Below, one piece after another: positions 47,802-57,537 of a stretch of DNA of 64,000 bases. The number at the start of each line of letters is the position of its first letter. Position 1 is the stretch's first letter. Made by a program: the position numbers and the translations under genes. The DNA comes from Burkholderia gladioli (lineage in GTDB: Bacteria; Pseudomonadota; Gammaproteobacteria; Burkholderiales; Burkholderiaceae). Below the pieces are notes generated by a model. It ran no database searches and was not told the origin of the DNA. It saw only the letters and a program-made list of their open reading frames with translations. The stretch covers positions 2,914,001 through 2,978,000 of the forward strand of contig NZ_CP009323.1 in the NCBI RefSeq assembly GCF_000959725.1. Direction: 5' to 3'.

Positions 47802-50800
47802 ATGCGTATCGCTCATTTCTTCATCGACCGCCCACGCTTCGCCACGGTGGTCAGCGCCTTCCTGACGCTGATCGGCCTGGGTGCGATGTTCGTGCTGCCG
47901 GTCGCGCAGTATCCGGAGATCGTGCCGCCCACCGTGCAGGTCACGACCTCCTATCCCGGCGCCTCGGCCGACACCATCGCGCGCACCGTGGCCACGCCGC
48001 TCGAGCAGCAGATCAACGGCGTCGAGAACATGCTCTACATGAGCAGCCAGTCGACCGGCAACGGCCAGCTCACGGTGACCGTCACGTTCCGCATCGGCAC
48101 CGACCTGAACGTCGCGCAGATGCTCACCCAGAACCGCGTGCAGGACGCGCTGCCGCGCCTGCCCGAGGACGTGCAGCGGCTTGGCGTGCAGGTGCGCAAG
48201 TCGACGCCGAGCATCCTGCTGGCGGTGCATCTGTATTCGCCGAACCACTCGCACGACACGCTCTACCTGTCGAACTACGCAACCCTGCACGTGAAGGACA
48301 CGCTGGCGCGCCTGCAGGGCGTGGGCGACGTGCAGATCCAGGGCGCGCGCGAATACGCGATGCGCATCTGGATCGACCCCGATCGCGCCGCCGCGCACGA
48401 CCTGACCGCCAGCGAGATATTGGCCGCGCTGCGCGCGCAGAACGTGCAGGTCTCGGCCGGGATCCTGAACCAGCCGCCGGTGGCGCGCGGCGCGGCCTAC
48501 CAGATCAACGTCGAGGCGCTGGGCCGGCTGGCCACGCCCGAGCAGTTCGGCGACATCGTGCTGAAGTCGGACCCGCAGGGGCGGGTCACGCACCTGCGCG
48601 ATATCGGGCGCGTCGAGGTGGGCGCGGCCGACTACGGCGCGACCTCGTTCAAGGACCGCGACGACGCCACCGCGATGCTGATCTACGCCGAGCCCGGCGC
48701 GAACTCGCTGGCCGTCGAGCACGAGGTGCTGGCGGCCATGGAAGGGCTCAAGAAGGAGTTCCCGGCCGGCGTCGACTACCAGATCATCTACGACCCGACC
48801 ATCTTCATCGGCAAGTCGGTGGACGAGGTGATCACCACCATCTTCGTGGCGATCCTGCTGGTGGTGGGCGTGGTGTTCGTGTTCCTGCAGAACTGGCGCG
48901 CCACCATCATCCCGGTGGTGGCGATCCCGGTCTCGCTGCTGGGCTCCTTCATCGTGCTGGCGACCTTCGGCATCTCGCTGAACAACCTCTCGCTGTTCGG
49001 GCTGGTGTTGGCGGTGGGGATCGTGGTCGACGACGCGATCGTGGTGGTGGAGAACGTCGAGCGAAACATGCGCGCCGGCATGTCGGCCGTCGAGGCGGCG
49101 CACCGCACCATGGACGAGGTGGGCGGCGCGCTGCTGTCGATCGCGCTGACGCTGTGCGCGGTGTTCGTGCCCTCGGCCTTCCTGAGCGGCATCTCGGGCC
49201 TGTTCTTCCGGCAGTTCGCGGTGACCATCGCGGCCTCGACGGTGATCTCCTGCTTCGTCTCGCTGACGCTGAGCCCGGCGCTGTGCGCGGTGCTGTTCAA
49301 GTCGCACCACGGCCACGAGGCTGGCGGTGGCGGACGCGTCGCGCGCTTCCTCGATGCCGGTTTCGCGCGCTTCAATCGCGGCTTCGAACGGATCTCGTTC
49401 GGCTACGGCAACGTCACGCGCCGCCTGGTGCGCGGCCTGGCCGTGGTGCTGGCGGTCTACGTCGCGCTGATCGCGGTGGCGGGCATCGAGTTCTCGCGCA
49501 CGCCCACCGGCTTCATCCCCGAGCAGGACCAGGGCTACCTGATCACCGTGATCCAGTTGCCGCCGGGCGCGTCGCTGGAGCGCACCGAGCAGGTGGTGCG
49601 CCAGGTCACCGACATCGCGCTGTCCACGCGCGGCATCGAACATGCCGCGCCCTTCGTCGGGCTCGACGCGACCACGCTGACGGTCGCCTCGAACTCGGGC
49701 ACGGTGTTCACGGGCCTGCCCTCGCTCTACAACCACTCGCTGCCGGGCGTGACCGCCGAGACCGTGCTGGCCGACCTGCGCAAGCGTTTGTCGGTGATCA
49801 AGGACGCCTATGTGCTGACCATCCCGCCGCCGCCGGTGCAGGGCCTGGGCAGCGCGGGCGGCTTCAAGCTGATGCTGGAGGATCGCGCGGGCCTGGGGCC
49901 CGACGCGCTGGTCAAGGCGGCCAAGTCGCTGGTGGCGGCGGCCAACAAGGATCCGCATTTCGCCGGCGTGTTCACGCTCTACAACGCGGGTTCGCCCTCG
50001 GTGTTCGCCGACATCGACCGCGTCAAGGCGCAGAAGCTGGGCGTCACGCCCACCGACGTGTTCTCGACGCTGCAGGTCTACCTGGGCTCGCAGTACGTGA
50101 ACGACTTCAACTACCTGGGCCGGACCTACGAGGTGATCGTGCAGGCCGACGACAGCTTCCGCCGCAGCGGCGAGGACATCTCGCGCCTGAAGACCCGCAA
50201 CCAGGCCGGCGAGATGGTGCCGATCGGCTCGGTGGCCACCTTCGAGGACCGCACGATCCCGTATCGCGTGCCGCGCTACGACCTCTATCCGGCCGCCGAG
50301 GTGCAGGGTGCCGCCGCGCCGGGCGTGGCCACCGGCACCGCGCTGCATCGCATGGAGGAGCTCGCCCACGAGGTGCTGCCGCAGGGCATTTCCTTCGAGT
50401 GGACCGACCTGGCCTACCAGCAGCAGCAAAAGGGCACGCCTACCCTGGTGGTGTTCGGCGCCGCCGCGCTGTTCGTGTTCCTGGTGCTGGTCGCCCAGTA
50501 CGAGAGCTGGAAGCTGCCGCTGGCGATCGTGCTGATCGTGCCGATGTGCATCCTGGCCTCGGTCACGGGGCTGTCGCTGCGCGGCATGCCGATCGACATC
50601 CTGGCGCAGATCGGCTTCGTGGTGCTGGTGGGGTTGGCCGCCAAGAACGCGATCCTGATCGTCGAGTTCGCGCGGCAGAAGGAGGAGGAAGGATCCGACG
50701 CGGCCGAGGCCGCCGTGCACGCGGCCCGCACGCGCCTGCGCCCGATCCTGATGACCTCGTTCGCCTTCATCCTCGGCGTCGCGCCGCTGGCGGTGGCCAC

Positions 50801-50966
50801 CGGCGCGGGCGCCGAGATGCGGCAGTCGCTGGGCACCGCCGTGCTGTTCGGCATGCTGGGCGTGACGGGCTTCGGCCTGCTGTTCACCCCGGCGTTCTAT
50901 GTGTTCATCCGCCGCTTCGGCCTGAAGAAGAAAGAGGCCTGGCAAGGTCGCGAGGAGCAAGCATGA
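47802..50966 (+). CDS. RND efflux transporter, HAE1 (AcrB/MexB) family
   Basis: A 1,054-residue proton-driven inner-membrane pump. The N-terminal helix RPRFATVVSAFLTLIGLGAM is followed by the typical QYPEIVPPTVQVTTSYPGAS porter start. The proton-relay aspartates are D410-D411 in AVGIVVDDAIVVVENVERNM, matching the E. coli AcrB pair. A second large porter loop and helices 7-12 follow (GVTGFGLLFTPAFYVFIRRF near the end). The last bases overlap the outer-membrane factor gene (ATGA). Substrates cannot be told from the sequence. Confidence 0.96.
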   Translation: MRIAHFFIDRPRFATVVSAFLTLIGLGAMFVLPVAQYPEIVPPTVQVTTSYPGASADTIARTVATPLEQQINGVENMLYMSSQSTGNGQLTVTVTFRIGTDLNVAQMLTQNRVQDALPRLPEDVQRLGVQVRKSTPSILLAVHLYSPNHSHDTLYLSNYATLHVKDTLARLQGVGDVQIQGAREYAMRIWIDPDRAAAHDLTASEILAALRAQNVQVSAGILNQPPVARGAAYQINVEALGRLATPEQFGDIVLKSDPQGRVTHLRDIGRVEVGAADYGATSFKDRDDATAMLIYAEPGANSLAVEHEVLAAMEGLKKEFPAGVDYQIIYDPTIFIGKSVDEVITTIFVAILLVVGVVFVFLQNWRATIIPVVAIPVSLLGSFIVLATFGISLNNLSLFGLVLAVGIVVDDAIVVVENVERNMRAGMSAVEAAHRTMDEVGGALLSIALTLCAVFVPSAFLSGISGLFFRQFAVTIAASTVISCFVSLTLSPALCAVLFKSHHGHEAGGGGRVARFLDAGFARFNRGFERISFGYGNVTRRLVRGLAVVLAVYVALIAVAGIEFSRTPTGFIPEQDQGYLITVIQLPPGASLERTEQVVRQVTDIALSTRGIEHAAPFVGLDATTLTVASNSGTVFTGLPSLYNHSLPGVTAETVLADLRKRLSVIKDAYVLTIPPPPVQGLGSAGGFKLMLEDRAGLGPDALVKAAKSLVAAANKDPHFAGVFTLYNAGSPSVFADIDRVKAQKLGVTPTDVFSTLQVYLGSQYVNDFNYLGRTYEVIVQADDSFRRSGEDISRLKTRNQAGEMVPIGSVATFEDRTIPYRVPRYDLYPAAEVQGAAAPGVATGTALHRMEELAHEVLPQGISFEWTDLAYQQQQKGTPTLVVFGAAALFVFLVLVAQYESWKLPLAIVLIVPMCILASVTGLSLRGMPIDILAQIGFVVLVGLAAKNAILIVEFARQKEEEGSDAAEAAVHAARTRLRPILMTSFAFILGVAPLAVATGAGAEMRQSLGTAVLFGMLGVTGFGLLFTPAFYVFIRRFGLKKKEAWQGREEQA

Positions 50967-52600
50967 TGAAGTCGATGACATCCTCCGCCGAGGCGGGCGC
51001 ATGCGCGAGCGTCGGCGTCGCGCGTCTTCCGGCCAGTATCCCGGCACTCGCCGCGGCCTGCGCCTTCGTGTTCGCGCTGGCCGGCTGCGCGGTCGGCCCC
51101 GACTACAAGCCGCCCGCGGCGGAGCTGGCGCCGTTCCAGCACGTGCCGGCTTCGACATCGGCGGCGTCGCAAGCGCAGGGCGCGGCCGCCGCGCCGGCGC
51201 CCTCGCTCGATACCTGGTGGACCGGGTTCCAGGATCCGATGCTGGTGTCGATCGTCGATCGCGCGCTGGCGCAGAACCTCGACCTGGCTGCCGCCTTCGC
51301 GCGGGTTCGGCAGGCTCGCGCCGCCGCCTCGGCGGCCGGCGCCGAGCTGCTGCCGACCTTCGACCTGGACGGCTCGGCCAGCGAGCAGCACCAGAGCGAG
51401 CTGAGCCCGACCGGCTCGCTGGCCAAGTCCTTCCCCGGCTACGACCGCAACCAGCGCGAATACACGCTGGGCGCGGCGGCGAGCTGGGAGATCGATCTCG
51501 CGGGCGGGCTGCGCCGCAACGCGGCCGCGGCGGCCAACGAGGCACAGGCGGCCGAGGCGGATCGGCTCGGCACGCGCGTGACGGTGGCCGCCGACGCGGC
51601 CGATGCCTATCTGCAGGTGCGTGGCTACCAGGCCCGGCTCGCGGTCGCCAACGACCAGGTGAAGACCGATGCGCACCTGCTCGAACTGGTGAAGGCGCGC
51701 CGTCGCGCGGGGGCCGCCGACGAGCGCGAGATCGCGCAGGCCGATGCCTTGCTGCGGCAGGCCCGCGCGCTGGTGCCGACCTTGCAGACCAACCTGGTCG
51801 CGCAGTTGAACCGGCTCGACATCCTGATGGGCGCGCAGCCGGGCACCTATGCGAGCCAGTTGGCGCTGCCCGGCGAGATCCCGGGGATTCCCTCGGTGGA
51901 CGCGAGCGCCACGCCCACCGACGTGCTGCGTCATCGCCCCGACGTGATCGCGGCCGAGCGACGCCTGGCGGCTTCCAACGAGCGCATCGGCGCGGCGCTG
52001 TCGGACTACTACCCGAAGCTGTCGATCTCGGGTCTGCTGGGCTTCGACAGCATCAGCGCGGGGCAGTTGTTCACGGCGCGCGCGTTCCAGCCGGGCGTGA
52101 CGGCCGGGCTGCGCTGGCGGCTGTTCGATTTCGGCAAGGTGGACGCCGAGGTGGCCTCGGCGCGCGGCGCGAACGCCGAGGCGCTGGCCAGTTATCGGCA
52201 GACCGTGCTGAAGGCCGCCGAGGATGTCGAGAACGCCTTCGTGGCGCTGAGCCAGACGCAGTTGCGGCAGGCCGAGCTCGATGCCGAGGTGAAGTCGCTC
52301 ACGCGGGCGCGGGATCTGTCGGAGCGGGCCTACAAGGCCGGCGCGATCACGCTGACCGACGTGCTCGACGCCGACCGGCAACTGCTCAGCGCACGCGACG
52401 ATCTCGACGCCACGCGTGCCGATTCGGCGCGGGCGGCCGTGTCGGTGTTCCGTGCCCTGGGCGGGGGATGGGCGACGGGGGTGGCCGGGGCGGCGAGCAC
52501 GGCGGCCTCGCAGGCTGCCGCGGCCTCGTTGCCGCCCGCCGCGATGCGCTCGCCGGTGTCGACCAACACGCTGGCCTCGGTCGCGAAGCCGGCCGGCTGA
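50963..52600 (+). CDS. RND efflux outer-membrane lipoprotein (NodT/OprM family)
   Basis: Outer-membrane channel of the pump. It has 545 residues starting at an ATG that overlaps the pump stop; GAGGAG lies 6 bases upstream (a second ATG follows directly). The signal ends in FALAGC with lipidated C42, then AVGPDYKPPAAELAPFQHVP as in OprM-type proteins. Two repeats of helical-barrel sequence are visible (IVDRALAQNLDLAAAFARVR; LRHRPDVIAAERRLAASNER), and TGLRWRLFDFGK-like strands. The C-terminal 45 residues are alanine-rich. It ends 16 bases before the convergent TetR gene. Confidence 0.94.
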   Translation: MMKSMTSSAEAGACASVGVARLPASIPALAAACAFVFALAGCAVGPDYKPPAAELAPFQHVPASTSAASQAQGAAAAPAPSLDTWWTGFQDPMLVSIVDRALAQNLDLAAAFARVRQARAAASAAGAELLPTFDLDGSASEQHQSELSPTGSLAKSFPGYDRNQREYTLGAAASWEIDLAGGLRRNAAAAANEAQAAEADRLGTRVTVAADAADAYLQVRGYQARLAVANDQVKTDAHLLELVKARRRAGAADEREIAQADALLRQARALVPTLQTNLVAQLNRLDILMGAQPGTYASQLALPGEIPGIPSVDASATPTDVLRHRPDVIAAERRLAASNERIGAALSDYYPKLSISGLLGFDSISAGQLFTARAFQPGVTAGLRWRLFDFGKVDAEVASARGANAEALASYRQTVLKAAEDVENAFVALSQTQLRQAELDAEVKSLTRARDLSERAYKAGAITLTDVLDADRQLLSARDDLDATRADSARAAVSVFRALGGGWATGVAGAASTAASQAAAASLPPAAMRSPVSTNTLASVAKPAG

Positions 52601-52616
52601 ACGGCCGGCGGCCAGC

Positions 52617-53186
52617 CTACTGCTGGAGCGCCTTGCGCGCCTCGCGCAGCACCGATGCCGCGAGTGCGTCGTCGTTGACGAGCCGCGCGACCGTCAGCGC
52701 GCCGATCATGGTCGAGACGATCACGGAGGCTCGCTTGCGGGCCGCGGCCGGCGTCAGGTCGGTGAGGTGGCGCGCGAACAGCTCGATCAGCGCGACCACC
52801 CCGGCTGAGGTGGCCTCGCGCACTTCCTCGCTGCCGCGCGCGAGCTCGCTGGCCAGCGAGACGAAGGCGCAGTCGTCGCAGGCATTGCCCAGGTGCGTCT
52901 TGGACAGGTAGTTGTCGATGGTGGCATTTACGCCGCGCTTGCCAGGCGCGCCTTCCAGGGTGGCCGACATGGTGTTGCGGGCGTTCTCGGTGGCCAGTTG
53001 CAGCGATTCCACCACCACCTGGTCCTTCGAGGCGAAGTGCTTGTAGAAGCCGCCGTGCGTGAGGCCGGCCTCGGCCATCAGGTCGGCCAGCGCGGTGTTC
53101 TCGATGCCGTTCTCGCGAAACCGCCGCGAGGCGGCCTCGACGATGCGCTGGCGGGTTTCGGCCGCTTCCTGTCTGGACTTTCTCAT
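52617..53186 (-). CDS. TetR/AcrR family transcriptional regulator
   Basis: A 189-residue regulator. The N-terminal HTH is clear (TRQRIVEAASRRFRENGIEN; LADLMAEAGLTHGGFYKHFASK), and the C-terminal ligand domain includes HLGNACDDCAFVSLASELAR with a C-x-x-C-like pair (C104 and C107). It is convergent with and adjacent to the RND operon, so it is a candidate repressor of that pump although it does not face the operon promoter. An inverted repeat CTGGATG-N17-CATCCAG upstream of its start shares the half-site TGGATG/CATCCA with the operator at the RND promoter. Confidence 0.92.
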   Translation of the reverse strand: MRKSRQEAAETRQRIVEAASRRFRENGIENTALADLMAEAGLTHGGFYKHFASKDQVVVESLQLATENARNTMSATLEGAPGKRGVNATIDNYLSKTHLGNACDDCAFVSLASELARGSEEVREATSAGVVALIELFARHLTDLTPAAARKRASVIVSTMIGALTVARLVNDDALAASVLREARKALQQ

Positions 53187-53200
53187 GGGTGCGATGCTGT

Positions 53201-53231
53201 CTGGATGATTTGGATTACATACAACATCCAG
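53201..53231. promoter_or_regulatory. Inverted repeat upstream of the TetR gene
   Basis: CTGGATG (53201-53207) and CATCCAG (53225-53231), 17 bp apart, begin 15 bp upstream of the TetR start. It is a possible autoregulatory site. Confidence 0.45.
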
Positions 53232-53319
53232 CCAGGCATGGCAAGCGCCGCGTCCCGGTCGCGAACCGGAGCGCGGCGGCGCGGACCGGCGCGACGTGCC
53301 AGGCGCCAGCGGTGCGTGA

Positions 53320-53940
<621 letters not shown>

Positions 53941-54003
53941 CGAAGGCTCCGTTGGATGGATGCGGGACGGCGGCGCGGCCGCGCACGGCGCGCCGCGGGA
54001 AGG

Positions 54004-54480
54004 TCATTGGCGCGGCAGCCCCTGGGTGGCGCCGGCCGCGCCGAGCTGGCAGGCTTCGCGGGCGGCCTCGTCGTCGGGATGGCGCGCCGCGAAATGGGTG
54101 AGCTCGGCATAGGTGCGGCGGCAATGCCGCTGGGCGGCGGCTTGCCAGCGGATCGGCAGGCCGCCTCGGTTCATGGTGTCGCACAGGCGCGCATGCGCGG
54201 CGCACAGATGGCGGCATTGGTCGCAGTCGCGCCCCAGCCGCTCGTAGGTATCCGCGAGGTTGTGATGGGCCACCACCCAGGCGGCCGTGCCGGCCTCGGC
54301 GTCGTCGAGGCGGCCGTACATCGATTCGGCCGTCGAGACCGCCGCGTCGTAATGGGCGATCGCGCTCGGATAGTCGCGCTCGTCGAAGGCGCGGTTGCCC
54401 CAGGTGATCGAGCGGCGCCAGCGCGCCAGCGCGTCGTGGTCGGGGCGGGACGGTTCGGCTTCGACGATGGTGGTCTGCAT
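54004..54480 (-). CDS. TPR-like protein upstream of sodA
   Basis: A 158-residue soluble protein from ATG 54478-54480 (MQTTIVEAEPSRPDHDALAR). Helical repeats of TPR type are visible (ARWRRSITWGNRAFDERDYP; SAIAHYDAAVSTAESMYGRL; AWVVAHHNLADTYERLGRDC), with several cysteines and histidines (CDQCRHLCAAHARLC) that might bind a metal. A similar unknown gene stands beside the iron-regulated sodA-fumC genes of Pseudomonas aeruginosa, which this setting resembles. A Fur box lies 39 bases upstream. Function unknown. Confidence 0.85.
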   Translation of the reverse strand: MQTTIVEAEPSRPDHDALARWRRSITWGNRAFDERDYPSAIAHYDAAVSTAESMYGRLDDAEAGTAAWVVAHHNLADTYERLGRDCDQCRHLCAAHARLCDTMNRGGLPIRWQAAAQRHCRRTYAELTHFAARHPDDEAAREACQLGAAGATQGLPRQ

Positions 54481-54518
54481 GGCGCTCTCCTCGCCAGGTG
54501 GCGTTTTCGTTCCAAGAT

Positions 54519-54537
54519 GCAAATGATAATTATTTTT
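54519..54537 (-). promoter_or_regulatory. Fur box upstream of the TPR gene-sodA operon
   Basis: GCAAATGATAATTATTTTT (plus-strand reading) matches 14 of 19 positions of the GATAATGATAATCATTATC consensus, including the ATGATAAT core. The AT-rich surround probably includes the promoter. From 54541 to 54837 no gene can be supported. Confidence 0.82.
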
Positions 54538-54837
54538 ATTTGGAGAATGGAAAAACCCCATGACGGGTGGGGTGGCGCCCGGCTGCGCGCTATCTCCAGA
54601 TTCGATTGCCGCTATCAGAAACGATCGTTTGTAGCGGCAGCGCGATCGACCTATCGTCTGGATACCGATGCCATCGGCGTGTCCTGCCACCGCGGCCGCG
54701 CCCGCGTCGGACCGTGAGATTCCTTTCCGCATCGAACGCAGACGAGCATGGAGACGAGATCCCCCGCCGCGGCGCCGAGCCTCGCATCCGAGCGCGCCGG
54801 CCGTGTGCCGGCATCGTCATCCCCTCAGGAGACGCAC

Positions 54838-55392
54838 ATGCAGATTCGCGACAACGGCCTCGCCTTTTCACCCATCACCCTGGTCCTGCACTGGCTGGTC
54901 GCCGCGCTGCTGCTGGCGATCGTGCTGCTCGGCCTGGCGCGCTGGCAAGCCATCGACGCGTCGCTGCAGGGCGAACTCGCGCGCTGGCAGAACCTGCTCG
55001 GCCTGCTGCTGTTCCTGGTGTCGATCTACCGTCTGCGGCAGCGCCTCGGTGCCTGGCATCCGCTGCCGGTGGGCACGCCGAATCCGGTCGAGCTGATCGC
55101 CAGCCGCGGCGTGGCGGTGGCGCTCGCGCTGGCGATGGCGCTGCTGCCGCTCGCGCTCTGGCTGACGCGCGCGGCGGCGGGCGAGGCGAGCGTCCTGCCG
55201 GGCGGCTGGGCGCTGCCGCTGCCGTTCGCCGCCAGCGCGGGCGTTCACGCGGTGCTCGACTGGCTGCTGAGGATCGGGGCCACCGCCTTTTTCGCCGGCC
55301 TGGCCCTGCATGTGTTCGGCGCCCTCAAGAATCACTTCGTACTGCGCAACGACGCCTTGCGCCGCATGCTCGGCAAACACGTGGAGCTCTGA
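54838..55392 (+). CDS. Cytochrome b561 family protein
   Basis: A 184-residue inner-membrane diheme cytochrome b of the bacterial CybB/YceJ type. I chose ATG 54838 (MQIRDNGLAFSPITLVLHWL) with AGGAG upstream; an earlier GTG/ATG adds a hydrophilic leader. Four hydrophobic segments carry candidate heme histidines in LVLHWLVAALLLAIV, AGVHAVLDWLLRIG and LALHVFGALKNHFVLRN. Such proteins pass electrons from quinol to periplasmic acceptors or superoxide. It is separated from the next gene by two bases and divergent from the sodA operon. Confidence 0.9.
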   Translation: MQIRDNGLAFSPITLVLHWLVAALLLAIVLLGLARWQAIDASLQGELARWQNLLGLLLFLVSIYRLRQRLGAWHPLPVGTPNPVELIASRGVAVALALAMALLPLALWLTRAAAGEASVLPGGWALPLPFAASAGVHAVLDWLLRIGATAFFAGLALHVFGALKNHFVLRNDALRRMLGKHVEL

Positions 55393-55394
55393 TC

Positions 55395-56456
55395 ATGATT
55401 CCGTTCGAAGCCAATCCTCCCGGCCCGCGCCTGGCCGATCTCTGCGGCGTGTCCCACCCGGTGTTCCTGGCCGGCATGGCGGCGATCTCCGGGCCCGCGC
55501 TGGTGGCCGCGGTGGCCAAGGCGGGCGGGATGGGCACGCTGGGCGGCCTGCGCCTGCCGCCGCGCCTGCTGCGCCAGTGGATCCGCGAGACGCGCGCGCT
55601 GACCGACGCGCCGTTCGGCGTCAACCTGGTGCCCTCGTTCGGCGGCCCCGAGGTGTTCGAGGCGCAGTTCCGCGTGCTGCTCGAGGAGCGCCCGCGCCTG
55701 CTCTCGCTGTTCTACGCAGAGGACTATCCCGCCATGATCGAGCGCGCCAAGGCGGCCGGCATGCTGGTGATGGTGCAGGTCGGCACCGTCGCGCTGGCGC
55801 GCCTGGCGATCCGGCACGGCGCCGACATCCTGGTGGCGCAGGGTAGCGAGAGTGGCGGCCATCTCAACCGCGGCACGGTCGGCCTGCTCTCGCTGCTGCC
55901 GGCCATCGTGGAGATCGCCGGCGGCCGGCCGGTGCTGGCCGCCGGCGGCATCGTCACGCGCGAGGACGTGCGCACCGCGATGGATCTCGGCGCCGCCGGC
56001 GTGCTGGTCGGCACGGCCTTCGTGGCGACCCACGAATCGAACGCGCATCCGCTGTACCGGCAGAAGATCGTCGAGGCCGGCGTCGACGATACCGAGTACC
56101 GCACCGGCTATTCCTACGGATGGAAATACGGCACGCCGCATCGCGTGATCCCGAATCGCGACCGCTGGAACCTGCTGCGCTTCATGGGCGGCGGCGCGCG
56201 CGCGATCGACAAGCCGCGCATGGCCGAGAAGCTGTCGCTCTATGCGGGGCAGGGCGTCGGCAAGATCCACGGCGTGGTGTCGGCGGCCGAGCGCATGGCG
56301 GAGCTGGTGGCGGGCCTGTCGATGACGCGCGAGGCGATGGCGGCGGCCACCGTCGAGGTGAAGTCAATGGCTTCGGCGACGTCGGTGGCCTCGACCGATG
56401 CGATGGCGCCAACCTTGCATCAACCGAGCCGGCCGATGGCACACGCAACTCGCTGA
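55395..56456 (+). CDS. Nitronate monooxygenase-like flavin enzyme
   Basis: A 353-residue FMN TIM-barrel protein of the nitronate monooxygenase (2-nitropropane dioxygenase) family, starting two bases after the cytochrome gene. FMN-binding motifs: GMAAISGPALVAAVAKAGGM, GTLGGLRLPP, the catalytic-histidine loop QGSESGGHLNRGTVGLLSLL, VLAAGGIVTREDVRTAMDLG and GAAGVLVGTAFVATHESNAH. Family members oxidise nitronates or reduce quinones; the substrate is not known. The last 35 residues are a low-complexity tail rich in A, T and M. It is tightly coupled to the cytochrome b561 gene and convergent with LysR. Confidence 0.9.
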   Translation: MIPFEANPPGPRLADLCGVSHPVFLAGMAAISGPALVAAVAKAGGMGTLGGLRLPPRLLRQWIRETRALTDAPFGVNLVPSFGGPEVFEAQFRVLLEERPRLLSLFYAEDYPAMIERAKAAGMLVMVQVGTVALARLAIRHGADILVAQGSESGGHLNRGTVGLLSLLPAIVEIAGGRPVLAAGGIVTREDVRTAMDLGAAGVLVGTAFVATHESNAHPLYRQKIVEAGVDDTEYRTGYSYGWKYGTPHRVIPNRDRWNLLRFMGGGARAIDKPRMAEKLSLYAGQGVGKIHGVVSAAERMAELVAGLSMTREAMAAATVEVKSMASATSVASTDAMAPTLHQPSRPMAHATR

Positions 56457-56463
56457 ACGCTGC

Positions 56464-57414
56464 TCACAGCGTCGCGAAGCGCATCGCCGGCGCCTCCCCG
56501 AGCAGGAACTCGCGGTTCAGCACGGCGGACTCGCGCAGGAAGTCCCACAGCGCCGAGATGCGCCGCAGGTTGCGGATGTCCTCGCGGCAGCACAGCCAGA
56601 AGTGGCGCGTGATCGCCACCTCGCCCGGGAACACAGGCACCAGCCGTTCGTCGGGCGCGGCCATGAAGCAGGGCAGGATGGCCAGTGCCGTGCCCTGCAG
56701 GGCCGCGTGGTATTGCGCGACGATGCTGGTGGTCGACAGGTTGGCCCCGGCGCCCGGGATGGTCCGCTCCAGGTAGAGCAGCTCGGGGCTGAACACCAGG
56801 TCGGCGACGTAGTTGAGGAAGGCGTGCTCGCGTAGATCGGCCAGCCGCGGCGAGACCGGGTGGCGCCGCAGGTAGTCGCGCGTGCCGTAGAGCTGGAGCC
56901 GGTAGTCGCACAGCTTGGTGTGCACGTACTGGCCGCGCTCGGGCCGCTCCAGCAGGATCGCGATGTCGGCCTCGCGCTTGGACAGGCTGACGAAGTGCGG
57001 CACCGGCAGCAGGTCGATCGAGATCTCCGGATGCGCGCGCGCGAAGTGGGCCAGTTGCGGCGCCAGGAAGAAGGAGCCGAAACCCTCGGTCGAGCCGATC
57101 CGCACATGCCCCGAGAGCAGGTTCGCGCCGCCCTTGAACTGCTCGCTGGCCGACTGCACGGCAGTCTCGATCTCGTCGGCATAGGCCAGCAGGCGCTGGC
57201 CTTCCGAGGTCAGCACGAAGCCCCCCGCCCGCGATTTCTCGAACAGCACCGCCTCCAGCGACGCTTCCAGCTCGCGCACGCGGCGCGCCACCGTGGTGTG
57301 ATCGACGCCGAGCCGCCTGGCCGCCGCGCTGGCCGTCTGCAGCCGCGCTACCGCCAGGAAATAGCGCAGGTCGTCCCAATTGATCCGACGCATTTCGCTT
57401 GTGGATTTTTGCAT
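56464..57414 (-). CDS. LysR family transcriptional regulator (mms gene set)
   Basis: A 316-residue LysR regulator (309 if ATG 57391-57393, MRRINWDDLRYFLAVARLQT, is the true start). The HTH is TASAAARRLGVDHTTVARRV and the effector domain runs from about 95. It is of the RRINWDDLRYF type that often controls neighbouring catabolic genes. It is divergent from the MHS transporter-mmsA-mmsB genes over 123 bp, and an inverted repeat ATAACG-N13-CGTTAT overlaps its first possible start codon. Probably the local activator; the inducer is unknown but may be a branched-chain semialdehyde or hydroxyacid. Confidence 0.92.
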   Translation of the reverse strand: MQKSTSEMRRINWDDLRYFLAVARLQTASAAARRLGVDHTTVARRVRELEASLEAVLFEKSRAGGFVLTSEGQRLLAYADEIETAVQSASEQFKGGANLLSGHVRIGSTEGFGSFFLAPQLAHFARAHPEISIDLLPVPHFVSLSKREADIAILLERPERGQYVHTKLCDYRLQLYGTRDYLRRHPVSPRLADLREHAFLNYVADLVFSPELLYLERTIPGAGANLSTTSIVAQYHAALQGTALAILPCFMAAPDERLVPVFPGEVAITRHFWLCCREDIRNLRRISALWDFLRESAVLNREFLLGEAPAMRFATL

Positions 57415-57465
57415 AACGGATGGGCTTTTAGCGTTATTTCGTGTGGAAAATCAAAGAACTATACT
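57413..57465 (+). promoter_or_regulatory. Inverted repeat and -10 in the LysR/transporter intergenic region
   Basis: ATAACG (57413-57418) and CGTTAT (57432-57437), 13 bp apart. TATACT at 57460-57465 is a good -10 for the transporter operon, but its -35 is poor, which fits an activated promoter. Confidence 0.55.
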
Positions 57466-57537
57466 CGGCCGGACGTCGCCGCCAAGTGCGACGCCCAATA
57501 GGGATTCCCCTGATTGGACAACAACACCGGAGACACC

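Noticed and set aside
46416..51545. 1,709-codon minus-strand open frame opposite the RND operon
   Set aside because: Arginine- and histidine-rich composition typical of antisense frames in GC-rich genes; the plus strand encodes a complete, well-conserved pump.
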